A stretch of 64,000 nucleotides of DNA from CBFHMJ01 sp965656875 (GCA_965656875.1 CBFHMJ010000043.1:247590-311589), one strand, 5' to 3'. Positions 54,134 through 63,371 are shown, counted from the first letter of the stretch. The notes: generated by a model from the sequence alone, not told the origin. A program made the numbers and translations.

Positions 54134-56224
54134 CTATTTAACAAAAATTTCTTTGAACATACCGACGACCTTATTCACCGTCTCAGGTGTTACATGGCGT
54201 GCATCAGCAGTCCACGGATTCTCTACGCATTCTGTAACCAATTCATAACTTGGTAAGTAGTACATATCCTCATTCTTACGAACTAACTCATCAGCTGCGA
54301 CTCTCAATACGGCTTTAGAATGAGTATTCGCTTCAATAACATGATGTGTTTTAGCACGTCCTGTCGCTAGAAATGGAATAGGAGATACACTGATAATTAA
54401 CTTGAACTTAGGATTATGTGCCTTGATGATATCGTAAAACTGCTGAATATTATCAATATTTTCCATTACACTCAGTGTTTTATGTTGCACCAGATGATAC
54501 ATGTTTTCACGAGGATTTCGTGACATCACAGTTCCATCGGCAAACTGCCAGCACTCATTCAACCCTAAGGTAACGACAAATATCTCTGCTTCCAGGAAGG
54601 CATTTCGAACAGCGGTAATATGGCGATCATAGTCAGCAAGGAATGAATCCTGGTTGATGAAAGTCACATTCTCGCGGTAAGGGTCAAAATATCCCCCCGT
54701 CGGTAGTTCAACTAAGAATTTATTAAAATGACGAATGCCAAACGCTTTTTGTGCCAGTTGTAAAAAGCTGGGGGTATTAAATAAAATTCCATAATTCGCA
54801 CTAAACTTTGAGAACTGATCTCCTGGATTGTAACCATCAACAATTAATCCCGAGTTTGGATCATCGTTACGTTCCGTGACAACATAATTGTAATTTTCTT
54901 GCTGAAAAACTTTGGCAATTTCAAATGCAAAACAGCTACCCGCTGAACCAATTGGCGTATTCATATCCATTATTGGATGTTTCTCAACAAAAGGTAATTG
55001 TTCAAATTTAGAAGCAGGATGTTTTGGATGAACAGGATTAGGCCAGAATACTCCGGTAGGATCGGGTTTTTCTAAATTGGTATAACGCTTAAAACTGTCT
55101 GCATAATTTGCATCAAACTGAGCAATTTCCTGAAGTTTGTTGACTAATTCAAGGTCAAGGTTATCAAGTTTAATCGCTCCACCAATGTGGGTTTTCAACA
55201 AATTAAACAACGTCGCCAGATCATTACATTCTTTCAGATTTGGATCCTGAGACAAGATATCCTGATAGACACTTTCTGCAAATTCGCTCTGTTTAAACAT
55301 CTGGTGCAGCACATAATGGAGATGACTGGTTGACACAATCTTATTATCGGATGCAACTTCTATCAGCCCCTGATGACTCTCTCGATTACTGGTGGAGCGT
55401 AATAGTTTCGCCGCAAATCCTTCAAACGACTGACACCCATAAACTGGAGCACAATGATTTTCCATCACAGCTTGCCAGGGTTTTGGACTAGCGACAATGC
55501 AGGCATTGAACACATAACGCTTTTGCCCTTTGTTACTTACAATCGCCTTGTGGGCTAATTTACCGGGGTTAAAAATCAAGGTATCCCCTGCCCCTGGCGT
55601 TGCGGTAACACTTTTACCTTCAATGCCAAAATGTTCCATCAAAGGTTCTATATCGGTTTTACGGTCATTAAGCGCGGTAAAGATATAGCCTTCTTCTTTC
55701 AAACGTTCTGTTGCGGCTTCCGGGTAAAAAGCAGTATCACTGCCATGTTCATCGTGTCCGTTCAGGTAGACAATAATTTTCAGGTGTTTTGACGGGCCAC
55801 CATCACAATGCCAGCGTTTGAAATAATCGCCGTCAGTTTCATCATCATTTACCCCATAAAATGAATACCAGAACAGGCAATATTCGCTGTTAAAGTATGA
55901 ACGAAGCTGCAAATCTACCGCATCAGTAAAAATATAAGGTAAGAGTATTTTAAGAACATCCGGATGTTCCATAGCTTCCGGATTGTCTTTAATTTCACTG
56001 ACAAAGCCCTCGCACAACTCTTTAGGAATCATCTGACGCAAGACAGTAACATGACTATTGGACAACTCTGTCTCAGGACAATCTCGCGTAAATGCCGACT
56101 GACTGGCTTTTAACAAAGCGCCGTAACGATGCTGAACATCATAAAACTGCTCAATGGCAGCATTTTGCCCAGGACGTAACTTATACAGTTCATCACCAAT
56201 TGTTAGCTGCTTTTCTTGCGTCAT
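54134..56224 (-). CDS. Fusion of an Fe(II)/2-oxoglutarate dioxygenase-like domain and a GSCFA domain
   Basis: 696 residues, no signal peptide, so probably cytoplasmic. Residues about 55-250 look like a phytanoyl-CoA-dioxygenase-type Fe(II)/2-oxoglutarate enzyme: iron ligands H139 and D141 (RWHCDGGPSKH), then H225 (LAHKAIVSNKG), with R236 placed to bind 2-oxoglutarate, and PGAGDTLIFNPG before H225. A poorly conserved link (about 260-400) leads to a GSCFA domain, named for its motif at 429-433 (SAGSCFAFEIAKVF), with TLGLNECWQF and a late HVTPET typical of SGNH/GDSL-like esterases or acyltransferases. It lies between maf and pseC, with gaps of 41 and 15 bases, hence in the flagellin-glycan operon. 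Hydroxylation plus acylation or deacylation of the sugar is inference; its substrate may instead be a protein side chain. Confidence 0.72.
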   Translation of the reverse strand: MTQEKQLTIGDELYKLRPGQNAAIEQFYDVQHRYGALLKASQSAFTRDCPETELSNSHVTVLRQMIPKELCEGFVSEIKDNPEAMEHPDVLKILLPYIFTDAVDLQLRSYFNSEYCLFWYSFYGVNDDETDGDYFKRWHCDGGPSKHLKIIVYLNGHDEHGSDTAFYPEAATERLKEEGYIFTALNDRKTDIEPLMEHFGIEGKSVTATPGAGDTLIFNPGKLAHKAIVSNKGQKRYVFNACIVASPKPWQAVMENHCAPVYGCQSFEGFAAKLLRSTSNRESHQGLIEVASDNKIVSTSHLHYVLHQMFKQSEFAESVYQDILSQDPNLKECNDLATLFNLLKTHIGGAIKLDNLDLELVNKLQEIAQFDANYADSFKRYTNLEKPDPTGVFWPNPVHPKHPASKFEQLPFVEKHPIMDMNTPIGSAGSCFAFEIAKVFQQENYNYVVTERNDDPNSGLIVDGYNPGDQFSKFSANYGILFNTPSFLQLAQKAFGIRHFNKFLVELPTGGYFDPYRENVTFINQDSFLADYDRHITAVRNAFLEAEIFVVTLGLNECWQFADGTVMSRNPRENMYHLVQHKTLSVMENIDNIQQFYDIIKAHNPKFKLIISVSPIPFLATGRAKTHHVIEANTHSKAVLRVAADELVRKNEDMYYLPSYELVTECVENPWTADARHVTPETVNKVVGMFKEIFVK

Positions 56225-56265
56225 TTCCTGCTCTCTCTTACCTGTTTAAATCACTTATTCCGCTA

Positions 56266-58428
56266 TTATTCAGCATCTTTACCTTTTTTATCCATTTTCC
56301 AAAGAACCCACAAGTAATCATCAACCCGGAACGGCTCTTCCTGATATTGCTTATTCGCAGCTTCGAGGAAACTAAGGTAGAACTGTAGACCTTCCTGATA
56401 ATATTCAAGGCCCACTTTCTCATCATGAGGCACAAGCAATAACTGAACAATACGAGCGAAATAGCCAATGGTTGAACCATTGAGTAATTCATAAAAATGT
56501 TGGTAACGAGTGCCGATAAATCCTCTCAGATGGTTATAGACTTTCTCCATAACCTCCATAGCTTCTCGTCGAGTTTCTACAGGTTCCCTCAGCAATCCAG
56601 TAATGTCATTGACCAATAGTTCAAACTGAGGTTGAGACAATGCAGTCTGTATAGCATCCAACGTATCTGTTTTTATCGGCGTAACTGCTTTTTGGAACAT
56701 ATGATCCATCAATGGCGCTTTATCCAACGCCTTATCCAGTGCAATATCATCAGGTCGCAATGGTGACGTCCCTTCAATAAATACACCATCTGAACAGTTC
56801 TTAATCTTCGAATCTGGATACATTGCGATGAGCTTTTCCATTTCCATTCTGGATATATTAAAGAAAGGCTCGGTAATAACAGTATCGCCAAAGTTACCAG
56901 GAACAGGAACCTGAAATTTGTCATGCTTTTTGACATTGTAGTGTTGTTTATCTTCACCCTCTTCAGAGAAATAAATACTCTTGCCAGAGTGATGTTTTCC
57001 TTCAGGGAAACCTAAGTCAGACCCCATCAGATAGATATTTCGGAATCCAAGTTGCAAGAGAATAGCCAAACCCAGATTTGCTACGGTTGGATTACAGTGA
57101 ACTAATTCAGCAAATGGTTTCTTTTCATTGGCTGCAATGCTAAATAACGTTGTGCCAGGCTCATTCGCTTTTAACGTCGTAAACGAACGTTGGAAATGCT
57201 TGTAGACTTCAGGGTGAACGGTATTAACTGTTGCCAATGGGATTTCTTTCAGATAATCCGGATCATTGATAGCAGAAATAATTGTGTTGGTAATTCGTGT
57301 ACGCTCTAACTCAATATGTAAATCTGGCTTGATGCCATATCGGTAGAATGCGGTTAATGCAGTACCACAAGTCACAATAATAGCGTCATCATGACTCTTT
57401 TTAATAATTTCAATACTGCTATCCAGTGAAGGGCCGTTGGCGATCAGGAACACTGGCGTATTCTGATACTTAAATGCCTGAGATTTGTTTTTTAGTAATG
57501 GAACCGGATGAGCCAAACTGGCTTGTTGATGACCCATACTTAAAATACCGTCATCAAAGAAGCCAACACCAATCAGGTTTTCATGCAATTGCGCATCAAA
57601 ATATCGGTAGCACTCATTAAGAAACTCGCTGTCATACGCACGATAGAAATAGCTATTTGCCGCATTATACCGGCCAGCATCTTTCATTAATTCCATCAGC
57701 TCTTCATACAACTTACGTGTATCAGCTTCTCCCAGAGACAGCTGAATACGAGCATCTTTTTCGCCCAACGTTTTTAAAATCATGGCCCAGTCTGTTGTGA
57801 ACAAACTGAAGAAGAACAAATCCAGATTTGGTTCCATGATGTACAAATTCATCACATCATGATACTTCACCAGCTCTTCAAGATGAGTACCAAGCCCAAC
57901 ACCAAAGCTAACGAAAGCATTCACGTATTCAGGCACTCGATTAAACTGATAATCAAAGTTTTTGGTATCCAGCAATTCATTGGTTTTCAAAATCAGATTA
58001 TTCAGATGGTCGACATGAATAAACTGCTCTTCTTTCACCGGAATAATACTGTTCAACATATACGATGATTTTTCTGCTCTGAAACGATAATGATGAAAAC
58101 GTTCAAATCCGAATTTTACGCCATCATTTCCAGGGAAAATAAATGTTTCAGAACGAGGATCAAATACATTCAGCGCCTTTTCAGTCAGTTCCAGACTGAA
58201 GACTTGTGGACGGTAATTGTGAAAGGCTTTTGCTATTTCAGGAGAAAAGTTTTCGAATGCAGCTATATTAGCCAGGAATCGCTGTTCAAGATCAAAATTT
58301 ATGGATTGGTATCCTGCAAGGATTTCATCCAATCCCTTAGAAACTTCAACAACTTTTGACAAGTGTTTTTGGCGTGCTTCCAGAACTTCGATTTGTTTTA
58401 AGATTTTACTATGGAGATCATCACTCAT
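56266..58428 (-). CDS. maf: Motility-associated factor glycosyltransferase (flagellin glycosylation)
   Basis: 720 residues from ATG 58428 (AAAGG upstream; product begins MSDDLHSKILKQIEVLEARQKHL). An upstream in-frame ATG at 58467 would add 13 residues. The DUF115/MAF_flag10 domain has FLIANGPSLDSSIEIIKKS and GTALTAFYRYGIKPDLHIELERT, then NPTVANLGLAILLQLGFRNIYLMGSDLGFPEGKHHS. Maf enzymes transfer CMP-pseudaminic or legionaminic acid onto flagellin before export. Its position between the flagellin genes and pseC fits that exactly. Confidence 0.9.
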   Translation of the reverse strand: MSDDLHSKILKQIEVLEARQKHLSKVVEVSKGLDEILAGYQSINFDLEQRFLANIAAFENFSPEIAKAFHNYRPQVFSLELTEKALNVFDPRSETFIFPGNDGVKFGFERFHHYRFRAEKSSYMLNSIIPVKEEQFIHVDHLNNLILKTNELLDTKNFDYQFNRVPEYVNAFVSFGVGLGTHLEELVKYHDVMNLYIMEPNLDLFFFSLFTTDWAMILKTLGEKDARIQLSLGEADTRKLYEELMELMKDAGRYNAANSYFYRAYDSEFLNECYRYFDAQLHENLIGVGFFDDGILSMGHQQASLAHPVPLLKNKSQAFKYQNTPVFLIANGPSLDSSIEIIKKSHDDAIIVTCGTALTAFYRYGIKPDLHIELERTRITNTIISAINDPDYLKEIPLATVNTVHPEVYKHFQRSFTTLKANEPGTTLFSIAANEKKPFAELVHCNPTVANLGLAILLQLGFRNIYLMGSDLGFPEGKHHSGKSIYFSEEGEDKQHYNVKKHDKFQVPVPGNFGDTVITEPFFNISRMEMEKLIAMYPDSKIKNCSDGVFIEGTSPLRPDDIALDKALDKAPLMDHMFQKAVTPIKTDTLDAIQTALSQPQFELLVNDITGLLREPVETRREAMEVMEKVYNHLRGFIGTRYQHFYELLNGSTIGYFARIVQLLLVPHDEKVGLEYYQEGLQFYLSFLEAANKQYQEEPFRVDDYLWVLWKMDKKGKDAE

Positions 58429-58486
58429 CACATTACCTTTAAATGCCCCTTTCGCATTCATGCTCATTATCTCTGCATGAATAATA

Positions 58487-58897
58487 CTATCGGGTTTTAT
58501 ACTGTTGCACAGTCATATAGGAGCTACTTGCTCTTTTCCGCTTATTAAACTGGGATAACTGCTGATTAGCAACCGTCAATTTCTCTTTAACTGACTGGCT
58601 CTGAAGCAAATCTTGCGCCATAACCTCTTCAAGAATAGCATTTGCACGCTTCTCTTCCTCTTGATTCAAGTCAGCAAGAGCTTCTTTTGTAATGAATTGA
58701 GTGATTATTGAATAACGTTGTTTTAAAAGTTCTATCGCTTGATCAAAATCGCCCTGCTGTTGCAGGGCGATAGAATCTTTAGTCATTGCTGAGATAGTAT
58801 CCAGTGCCTGAGATAAACTATCTGGAACAGGGTAATTGTCCAGAATGTTTGTGTGTTTATCTCCCGAACTGTCTGAACATTGCGGGCTATCCTGCAT
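58487..58897 (-). CDS. Putative FliT-like flagellar export chaperone
   Basis: 136 residues, helical and charged, without signal peptide: DSLSQALDTISAMTKDSIALQQQGDFDQAIELLKQRYSIIT and KEKLTVANQQLSQFNKRKRASSSY. Size and the place directly after fliS (11-base overlap) suggest a FliT-type chaperone of FliD. No decisive motif exists for this small, fast-evolving family, so the name is by context. It precedes maf. Confidence 0.5.
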   Translation of the reverse strand: MQDSPQCSDSSGDKHTNILDNYPVPDSLSQALDTISAMTKDSIALQQQGDFDQAIELLKQRYSIITQFITKEALADLNQEEEKRANAILEEVMAQDLLQSQSVKEKLTVANQQLSQFNKRKRASSSYMTVQQYKTR

Positions 58898-59336
58898 TTA
58901 CTCGTTGTCCTTTAGACTGCTTATGCTGCTCAATAAGCTGGAAACCTTTCTGTTTCTCAACTTCAGGGATTTCACGCCATGCGTCTCGAATTGGAATAAG
59001 AAGTTGAGCTACTTCATTGATTTTATCAATGGACAATTCTGCATTAGCTTCTGTTAATCGTCTTACCATATAGTCATACAGACTATTCATGTTGTTACCG
59101 AATTCATTGTCTACATCAAGATTTAAACCATCCTGAAGACCACCGATAACTCTGATTGCTTTATTGATTGCTTCCGACTTACCTTCAAAATTCTTTCGAT
59201 CAATATGACCTTTAGCAACTGCCAGCGTATCAATAACGGCATTCATTAAGACCAAAATAACCTCGTGAGGGTCAGCTCCCAGCAGAGAATACTGTTTACT
59301 GGCTTGCTGATATTGAGCGACTTTTCTGTTGTACAT
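58887..59336 (-). CDS. fliS: Flagellin export chaperone FliS
   Basis: 149 residues. QYQQASKQYSLLGADPHEVILVLMNAVIDTLAVAKGHIDRKNFEGKSEAINKAIRVIGGLQDGLN is the FliS four-helix signature with the Tyr/Leu patches that bind the flagellin C-terminus, and NEFGNNMNSLYDYMVRRL completes it. Length is a little above the usual 125-140. AGGTGGG lies upstream of the ATG. It follows fliD by 44 bases. Confidence 0.95.
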   Translation of the reverse strand: MYNRKVAQYQQASKQYSLLGADPHEVILVLMNAVIDTLAVAKGHIDRKNFEGKSEAINKAIRVIGGLQDGLNLDVDNEFGNNMNSLYDYMVRRLTEANAELSIDKINEVAQLLIPIRDAWREIPEVEKQKGFQLIEQHKQSKGQRVNAG

Positions 59337-59380
59337 AATCTTGTCCCACCTCTACTAGTGTGTTGGCAAATTCTGGTCCA

Positions 59381-60784
59381 TTAACTGTCATTTTTTTGTG
59401 GCGTAAGGACACTGCTTAAGTATGAACTTGTCGCGTTATACTGAGCCATCGTTTGATCAAGCGCTGTATACTGCAACCTCAGTGTACTTTCCAGATTAGT
59501 TAACCTTAATGTCAGGTCTTCCCTGTCCTTCTCAATGTTATCCAGCAAACTATTTATTGAATCCTGGCGTTCAGACAGAACACCCTTACTCTTTGTAAAT
59601 AGCTCAACATAATCGTTAGCGACTGTAGCGATACCATCGGATGCTGAGAACAATGTCGTTATTTCATCGAAATTACTGTTCAACGCCTCATCGAACCGAT
59701 CCTGACCACTTTTAGAGCCACTCACTGTTGCCAGTTGATTGATTTCAAGACGTCCATCACGATCAACTGTTATACCAATATCGTACAAAGCTTTCATTGA
59801 ACCGGTCGCACTACCAACTTCCTGACTGGTAAATGTTGAAAGCTGAGACTGCACCTGACGAATAGATGGGTCAAAAGCCAGAGATCCATTCTTTGGATTC
59901 GACAAGGAATCCATTTTGTCCATCAACGTGTTATAACCACTGATAAACTCATCGACTAATGTCTTCACCGAGTCTTTATCGGTAGCGACTTCAAAGCCGA
60001 CCGAGTCACCTACTTTAGCTGAACTTCCCAGTGTTATTGTTGAGCCCTGAATAACATTCTTAAACTCATTCGTATCACTGGATGAAAGCTGTCCATTCAC
60101 TAAAATTTGCGCACTCTGTGCAGCCTGAGTCTGAGTCAAACCTGCAGCAGCAGTCGGTGCCGACGTCGCAATTGACGCCAGGCTATCATCATCAGCGGTG
60201 ATCGTCAGATTATTGGCATCGCCAGTTACAGATGACTCAAGCGTCAATACTGCACCGGCATCACTATTGATTATGTTTGCTGAAACACCAAAATTATCAG
60301 ATGCACTGTTAATTGCATCTCTGATATCTTCTAAGGTATCGGCAGCGCCAACAGAAACTTGAAAAGTATTTGTGCCTGCACCAAACGTTAATGTTCCATT
60401 GCCAACAGGATCTGTAGATTGTCCTAGCGCCGCAGACGTCAGTGACGTTCCTGCAGCGAGTTGTTGAACATCAACAGAGAAGTTACCTGCAGCAGCGGAA
60501 GAAGTAGTTGAAATAGAAAGGGGTTGTTCTGAGGCCGCTTTTCCGTCAGAGAATGTGACAGAACGTCCTCCAAACGAATCAGGGTTAGAAAGTTTTTCAA
60601 GGACAGATTGGAACTTCGATAACTCAGCTTTAAACGTACCAACGCCAGATAATTCAGCATTTAATTCAAGCTCTCGTTTATTTAATCTGTTTTCGGTAGG
60701 AATTCTTTCAGCCTGAACGAAAGTACTTATTATACTCTCTAAATCCAGACCAGATCCCGTACCGGCTAATGTAATAGCACCCAT
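59381..60784 (-). CDS. fliD: Flagellar filament cap protein FliD
   Basis: 467 residues. The N-terminal GSGLDLESIISTFVQAERIPTENRLNKRELEL is diagnostic. Central Ser/Ala/Asp-rich beta domains follow, then a C-terminal coiled coil (LLDNIEKDREDLTLRLTNLESTLRLQYTALDQTMAQYNATSSYLSSVL). It caps the filament and directs flagellin folding. Its promoter is the best FliA site in the window (60828-60854), which overlaps the flaG stop codon. Confidence 0.96.
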   Translation of the reverse strand: MGAITLAGTGSGLDLESIISTFVQAERIPTENRLNKRELELNAELSGVGTFKAELSKFQSVLEKLSNPDSFGGRSVTFSDGKAASEQPLSISTTSSAAAGNFSVDVQQLAAGTSLTSAALGQSTDPVGNGTLTFGAGTNTFQVSVGAADTLEDIRDAINSASDNFGVSANIINSDAGAVLTLESSVTGDANNLTITADDDSLASIATSAPTAAAGLTQTQAAQSAQILVNGQLSSSDTNEFKNVIQGSTITLGSSAKVGDSVGFEVATDKDSVKTLVDEFISGYNTLMDKMDSLSNPKNGSLAFDPSIRQVQSQLSTFTSQEVGSATGSMKALYDIGITVDRDGRLEINQLATVSGSKSGQDRFDEALNSNFDEITTLFSASDGIATVANDYVELFTKSKGVLSERQDSINSLLDNIEKDREDLTLRLTNLESTLRLQYTALDQTMAQYNATSSYLSSVLTPQKNDS

Positions 60785-60827
60785 TTAAAACCTCCGCCCC
60801 GGATTAAGCCGATTACCTTATAGCTAT

Positions 60828-60854
60828 TTATCGGCTAAAACTAATCATTCTTTA
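60828..60854 (-). promoter_or_regulatory. FliA (sigma-28) promoter of fliD
   Basis: On the minus strand TAAA (60851-60854), 15 bases, then GCCGATAA (60828-60835): a perfect match to TAAA-N15-GCCGATAA. It lies 44 bases upstream of the fliD start; the -35 TAAA includes the stop codon of flaG. Confidence 0.85.
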
Positions 60855-61319
60855 AACTTCTTTTTCAAAAAACACACCCTGACTGGTCGTTATCTCATCA
60901 TGAAGCTCACGAATACGCTTAGCGATTGCGATGGCTTCTTCACCAGGTATTTTTCGAATAACATCATTGCTTTCTTTATCAATAACACTAATCACCATAA
61001 CACCTGAGTCCAGATCACGCTCAAAACTCAAATTACGTTGATTCTTACCGATAAAGTCTTCAATTGTATTTGCGGCTTCATTTACCGCTGCAGCAACAGG
61101 AACCTCATCAACTTTGGCAGTGCGCTGTAATAAACCAGAATTTGACGATTCTTCAGTTTTTTCAGTTCCGGTATTTATGGGCATCGCGCCAGAATCAGAT
61201 ACAACACGGGTTGAAGCGCCATTAACACCAGGAGAAACCGCCTCAGAAGCAAGTTTTGCACCAGTTTGAACAGTATATGTTGAGCCGACTGCCAATCTGG
61301 AATCTATTTCTGCATTCAT
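60852..61319 (-). CDS. flaG: FlaG-family flagellar protein
   Basis: 155 residues. The C-terminal half is the FlaG domain: AANTIEDFIGKNQRNLSFERDLDSGVMVISVIDKESNDVIRKIPGEEAIAIAKRIREL, with the conserved VIRKIPGEE. The N-terminus is Ser/Thr/Val-rich and poorly conserved, as usual. FlaG influences filament length in Vibrio, Pseudomonas and Campylobacter. AGGAGG precedes the start. It sits between the first flagellin and fliD, its normal place in polar flagellar loci. Confidence 0.93.
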   Translation of the reverse strand: MNAEIDSRLAVGSTYTVQTGAKLASEAVSPGVNGASTRVVSDSGAMPINTGTEKTEESSNSGLLQRTAKVDEVPVAAAVNEAANTIEDFIGKNQRNLSFERDLDSGVMVISVIDKESNDVIRKIPGEEAIAIAKRIRELHDEITTSQGVFFEKEV

Positions 61320-61344
61320 AATGAATTCCTCCTCAATGAGAGTT

Positions 61345-61375
61345 GTGGTTAGGAGTGTATCACACCTCTAACCAC
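61345..61375 (-). terminator. Hairpin after the first complete flagellin gene
   Basis: GTGGTTAG / CTAACCAC outer arms, with ACAC/GTGT inside, 24 bases past the flagellin stop. No T-run; on the minus strand it is followed by AACTCTCATTG and then the flaG Shine-Dalgarno, so partial read-through into flaG is likely. Confidence 0.5.
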
Positions 61376-61398
61376 GAACAAGATGCTCACTAAGTGTA

Positions 61399-62217
61399 CT
61401 AACCGATTAGTGAAAGCGCGAGCTGAGGTTGCTGATTTGCCTGGGAAAGCATAGAGCTTGAAGCTTGCTGTAGCACCTGATTTCTTGCCAGTGCCGCTGA
61501 TTCAGCAGCGAAGTCTGTATCCATGATACGTGAACGAGAAGCTGATACATTTTCAGCAATACTGTTCAAGTTACGAATTGTTGCACTGAAACGGTTTTGC
61601 TTCGCACCCAGATCCGCACGAGTATCATTCACTGTAGCTAATGCAGAATCAAGATTTGCGATAGCTGTCTGCGCACCCGCTGATGTACTGATTGAATCAC
61701 CATTAATGCTTAAACCAGTGGTGTTCATTGCAGTACCAACTGTGATGTTGATTGTCTGGTTAGCATCAGCACCAATCTGGAAATTCTGGTTCAACGTACC
61801 ATCAAGAATATTTACGCCTGCGAATGTAGTATCAGACGCAACACGGTCAATCTCAGTTTTAAGTTCGCCGAACTCTTTTTGAAGAGCTGCACGGTCAGCA
61901 TCAGTATTTGAACCGTTTGCTGATTGTACCGCCAATACACGCATACGCTGAAGCATATTGGTACTTTCGTCCAGTGCACCTTCAGCAGTCTGAGCTAATG
62001 AAATACCGTCATTCGCGTTACGAGCACCCTGATTCAAACCATTAATCTGTGCAGTAAGACGAGAACCGATTTGTAGGCCTGCTGCATCATCCGCAGCACT
62101 GTTGACACGCTTACCAGAAGCAAGACGTTGATATGAAGTTTCTAACGCATTAGTAGAGTTAGACAAATTACGTTGCGCATTAAGCGACGAAATATTGCTG
62201 TTAACAAATAAAGCCAT
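61399..62217 (-). CDS. Flagellin (copy nearest flaG)
   Basis: 272 residues, short for a flagellin, because the variable central region is nearly absent. Terminal D0/D1 helices are standard: NSNISSLNAQRNLSNSTNALETSYQRLASGKRVNSAADDAAGLQIGSRL at the N-terminus and ENVSASRSRIMDTDFAAESAALARNQVLQQASSSMLSQANQQPQLALSLIG at the end. AGGAGG precedes the ATG. Its FliA promoter is at 62309-62336. Central Ser/Thr residues (about 150-200) are the expected glycosylation sites for the Maf/Pse system. It is about 85-90 percent similar by eye to the next copy. Confidence 0.96.
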   Translation of the reverse strand: MALFVNSNISSLNAQRNLSNSTNALETSYQRLASGKRVNSAADDAAGLQIGSRLTAQINGLNQGARNANDGISLAQTAEGALDESTNMLQRMRVLAVQSANGSNTDADRAALQKEFGELKTEIDRVASDTTFAGVNILDGTLNQNFQIGADANQTINITVGTAMNTTGLSINGDSISTSAGAQTAIANLDSALATVNDTRADLGAKQNRFSATIRNLNSIAENVSASRSRIMDTDFAAESAALARNQVLQQASSSMLSQANQQPQLALSLIG

Positions 62218-62308
62218 AATAGCCTCCTAAAGAGAGATTCAGCAGTCAGACCTTAATGAGTTGAGCATTCTCAATAAGTTGAGCCGTCCACTGCCAGATA
62301 CGTATTAA

Positions 62309-62336
62309 TTTTCGGCTAAAAGACGAGAAATCTTTT
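62309..62336 (-). promoter_or_regulatory. FliA-like promoter of the flagellin gene at 61399-62217
   Basis: On the minus strand -10 GCCGAAAA (62309-62316; one mismatch to GCCGATAA) with AAAAGATTT upstream as -35 at the expected distance. It lies 91 bases before the ATG. Confidence 0.65.
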
Positions 62337-62482
62337 GCCTCAATTTGCGTATCGACATCATGGAAGAATTCTTTAGGATTTTTTTTGACTTTTTTTCAAA
62401 AAAATTATTTTTTATTATTATTCAATACTTTAAATCATAAAATTATTTTCTTTTTATCCGTTAATTCTGCTTTAGAGAGAGA

Positions 62483-62506
62483 AGGCCACCCTGAGAGAGG
62501 GGTGGC
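62483..62506 (-). terminator. Hairpin after the second flagellin gene
   Basis: GGCCACCC / GGGTGGCC stem with a pyrimidine loop (minus strand), 46 bases past the stop. It is followed by TTCTCTCTC, not a clean T-run. Confidence 0.55.
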
Positions 62507-62552
62507 CATTACAATGAGAGAGTCTATATAGAGAGTTGAGAGTATCCCGCCA

Positions 62553-63371
62553 TTAACCGATTAATGACATAGCGATCTGCGTTTGCTGATTCGCTTGCGT
62601 TAGCATTGAGCTTGACGCTTGTTGTAACACCTGATTTCTTGCCAGTGAAGCAGATTCAGCAGCAAAGTCGGCATCCATAATACGTGAACGTGATGCAGAT
62701 ACATTTTCAGAAATACTGGTTAAGTTACGAATTGTAGAACTGAAGCGATTTTGCTTCGCACCCAGATCAGCCCGAGTATCGTTCACTGTTGCTAAGGCTG
62801 AATCCAGATTAGTGATAGCAGTTTGAGCACCGGCAGACGTACTAATGGAGTCACCATTGATCCCAACACCAGTAGTACTCATTGCTGTACCGATCGTCAC
62901 GTTAATGGTCTGGTTGGCATCCGCACCTACCTGGAAGTTTTGGTTGTATGAACCATCCAGAATACTTACACCACCAAACGTTGTATCAGTCGATACACGA
63001 TCAATCTCAGTTTTTAATTCACCGAATTCTTTTTGTAGTGCTGCGCGGTCAGAATCAGTATTTGAACCATTCGCAGATTGCAATGCTAATACACGCATAC
63101 GTTGTAACATTGATGTTGTTTCATCCAGCGCACCCTCAGCGGTTTGTGCTAGTGAAATACCATCATTTGCATTTCGTGCCCCCTGATTCAAACCGTTTAC
63201 CTGAGCAGTTAAACGTGAACCAATTTGTAAACCTGCCGAATCATCTGCAGCACTGTTTACACGTTTACCTGACGCTAAACGCTGAAAAGATGTTTGCAAG
63301 TCATTAGTAGACATTGACAAGTTGCGCTGTGCATTTAGCGACGCAACGTTGGTATTTACATATACGGCCAT
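62553..63371 (-). CDS. Flagellin (middle copy)
   Basis: 272 residues, the same length as the neighbouring copy. N-terminus MAVYVNTNVASLNAQRNLSM, C-terminus QANQQTQIAMSLIG. Differences from the first copy are scattered conservative changes in D1 and the central part; both ends are almost fixed. AGGAGG precedes the ATG, and a FliA-like promoter is at 63540-63566. It probably forms mixed filaments with the other copies, possibly in different segments, as seen for multi-flagellin polar filaments. Confidence 0.96.
   Translation of the reverse strand: MAVYVNTNVASLNAQRNLSMSTNDLQTSFQRLASGKRVNSAADDSAGLQIGSRLTAQVNGLNQGARNANDGISLAQTAEGALDETTSMLQRMRVLALQSANGSNTDSDRAALQKEFGELKTEIDRVSTDTTFGGVSILDGSYNQNFQVGADANQTINVTIGTAMSTTGVGINGDSISTSAGAQTAITNLDSALATVNDTRADLGAKQNRFSSTIRNLTSISENVSASRSRIMDADFAAESASLARNQVLQQASSSMLTQANQQTQIAMSLIG

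Larger units (their letters stand above)
62218..62552. other. Gap between flagellin copies
   Basis: 335 bases. Contains the FliA promoter of the downstream flagellin (62309-62336), a hairpin (62483-62506) and several GAGAG tracts. No gene. Confidence 0.6.
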
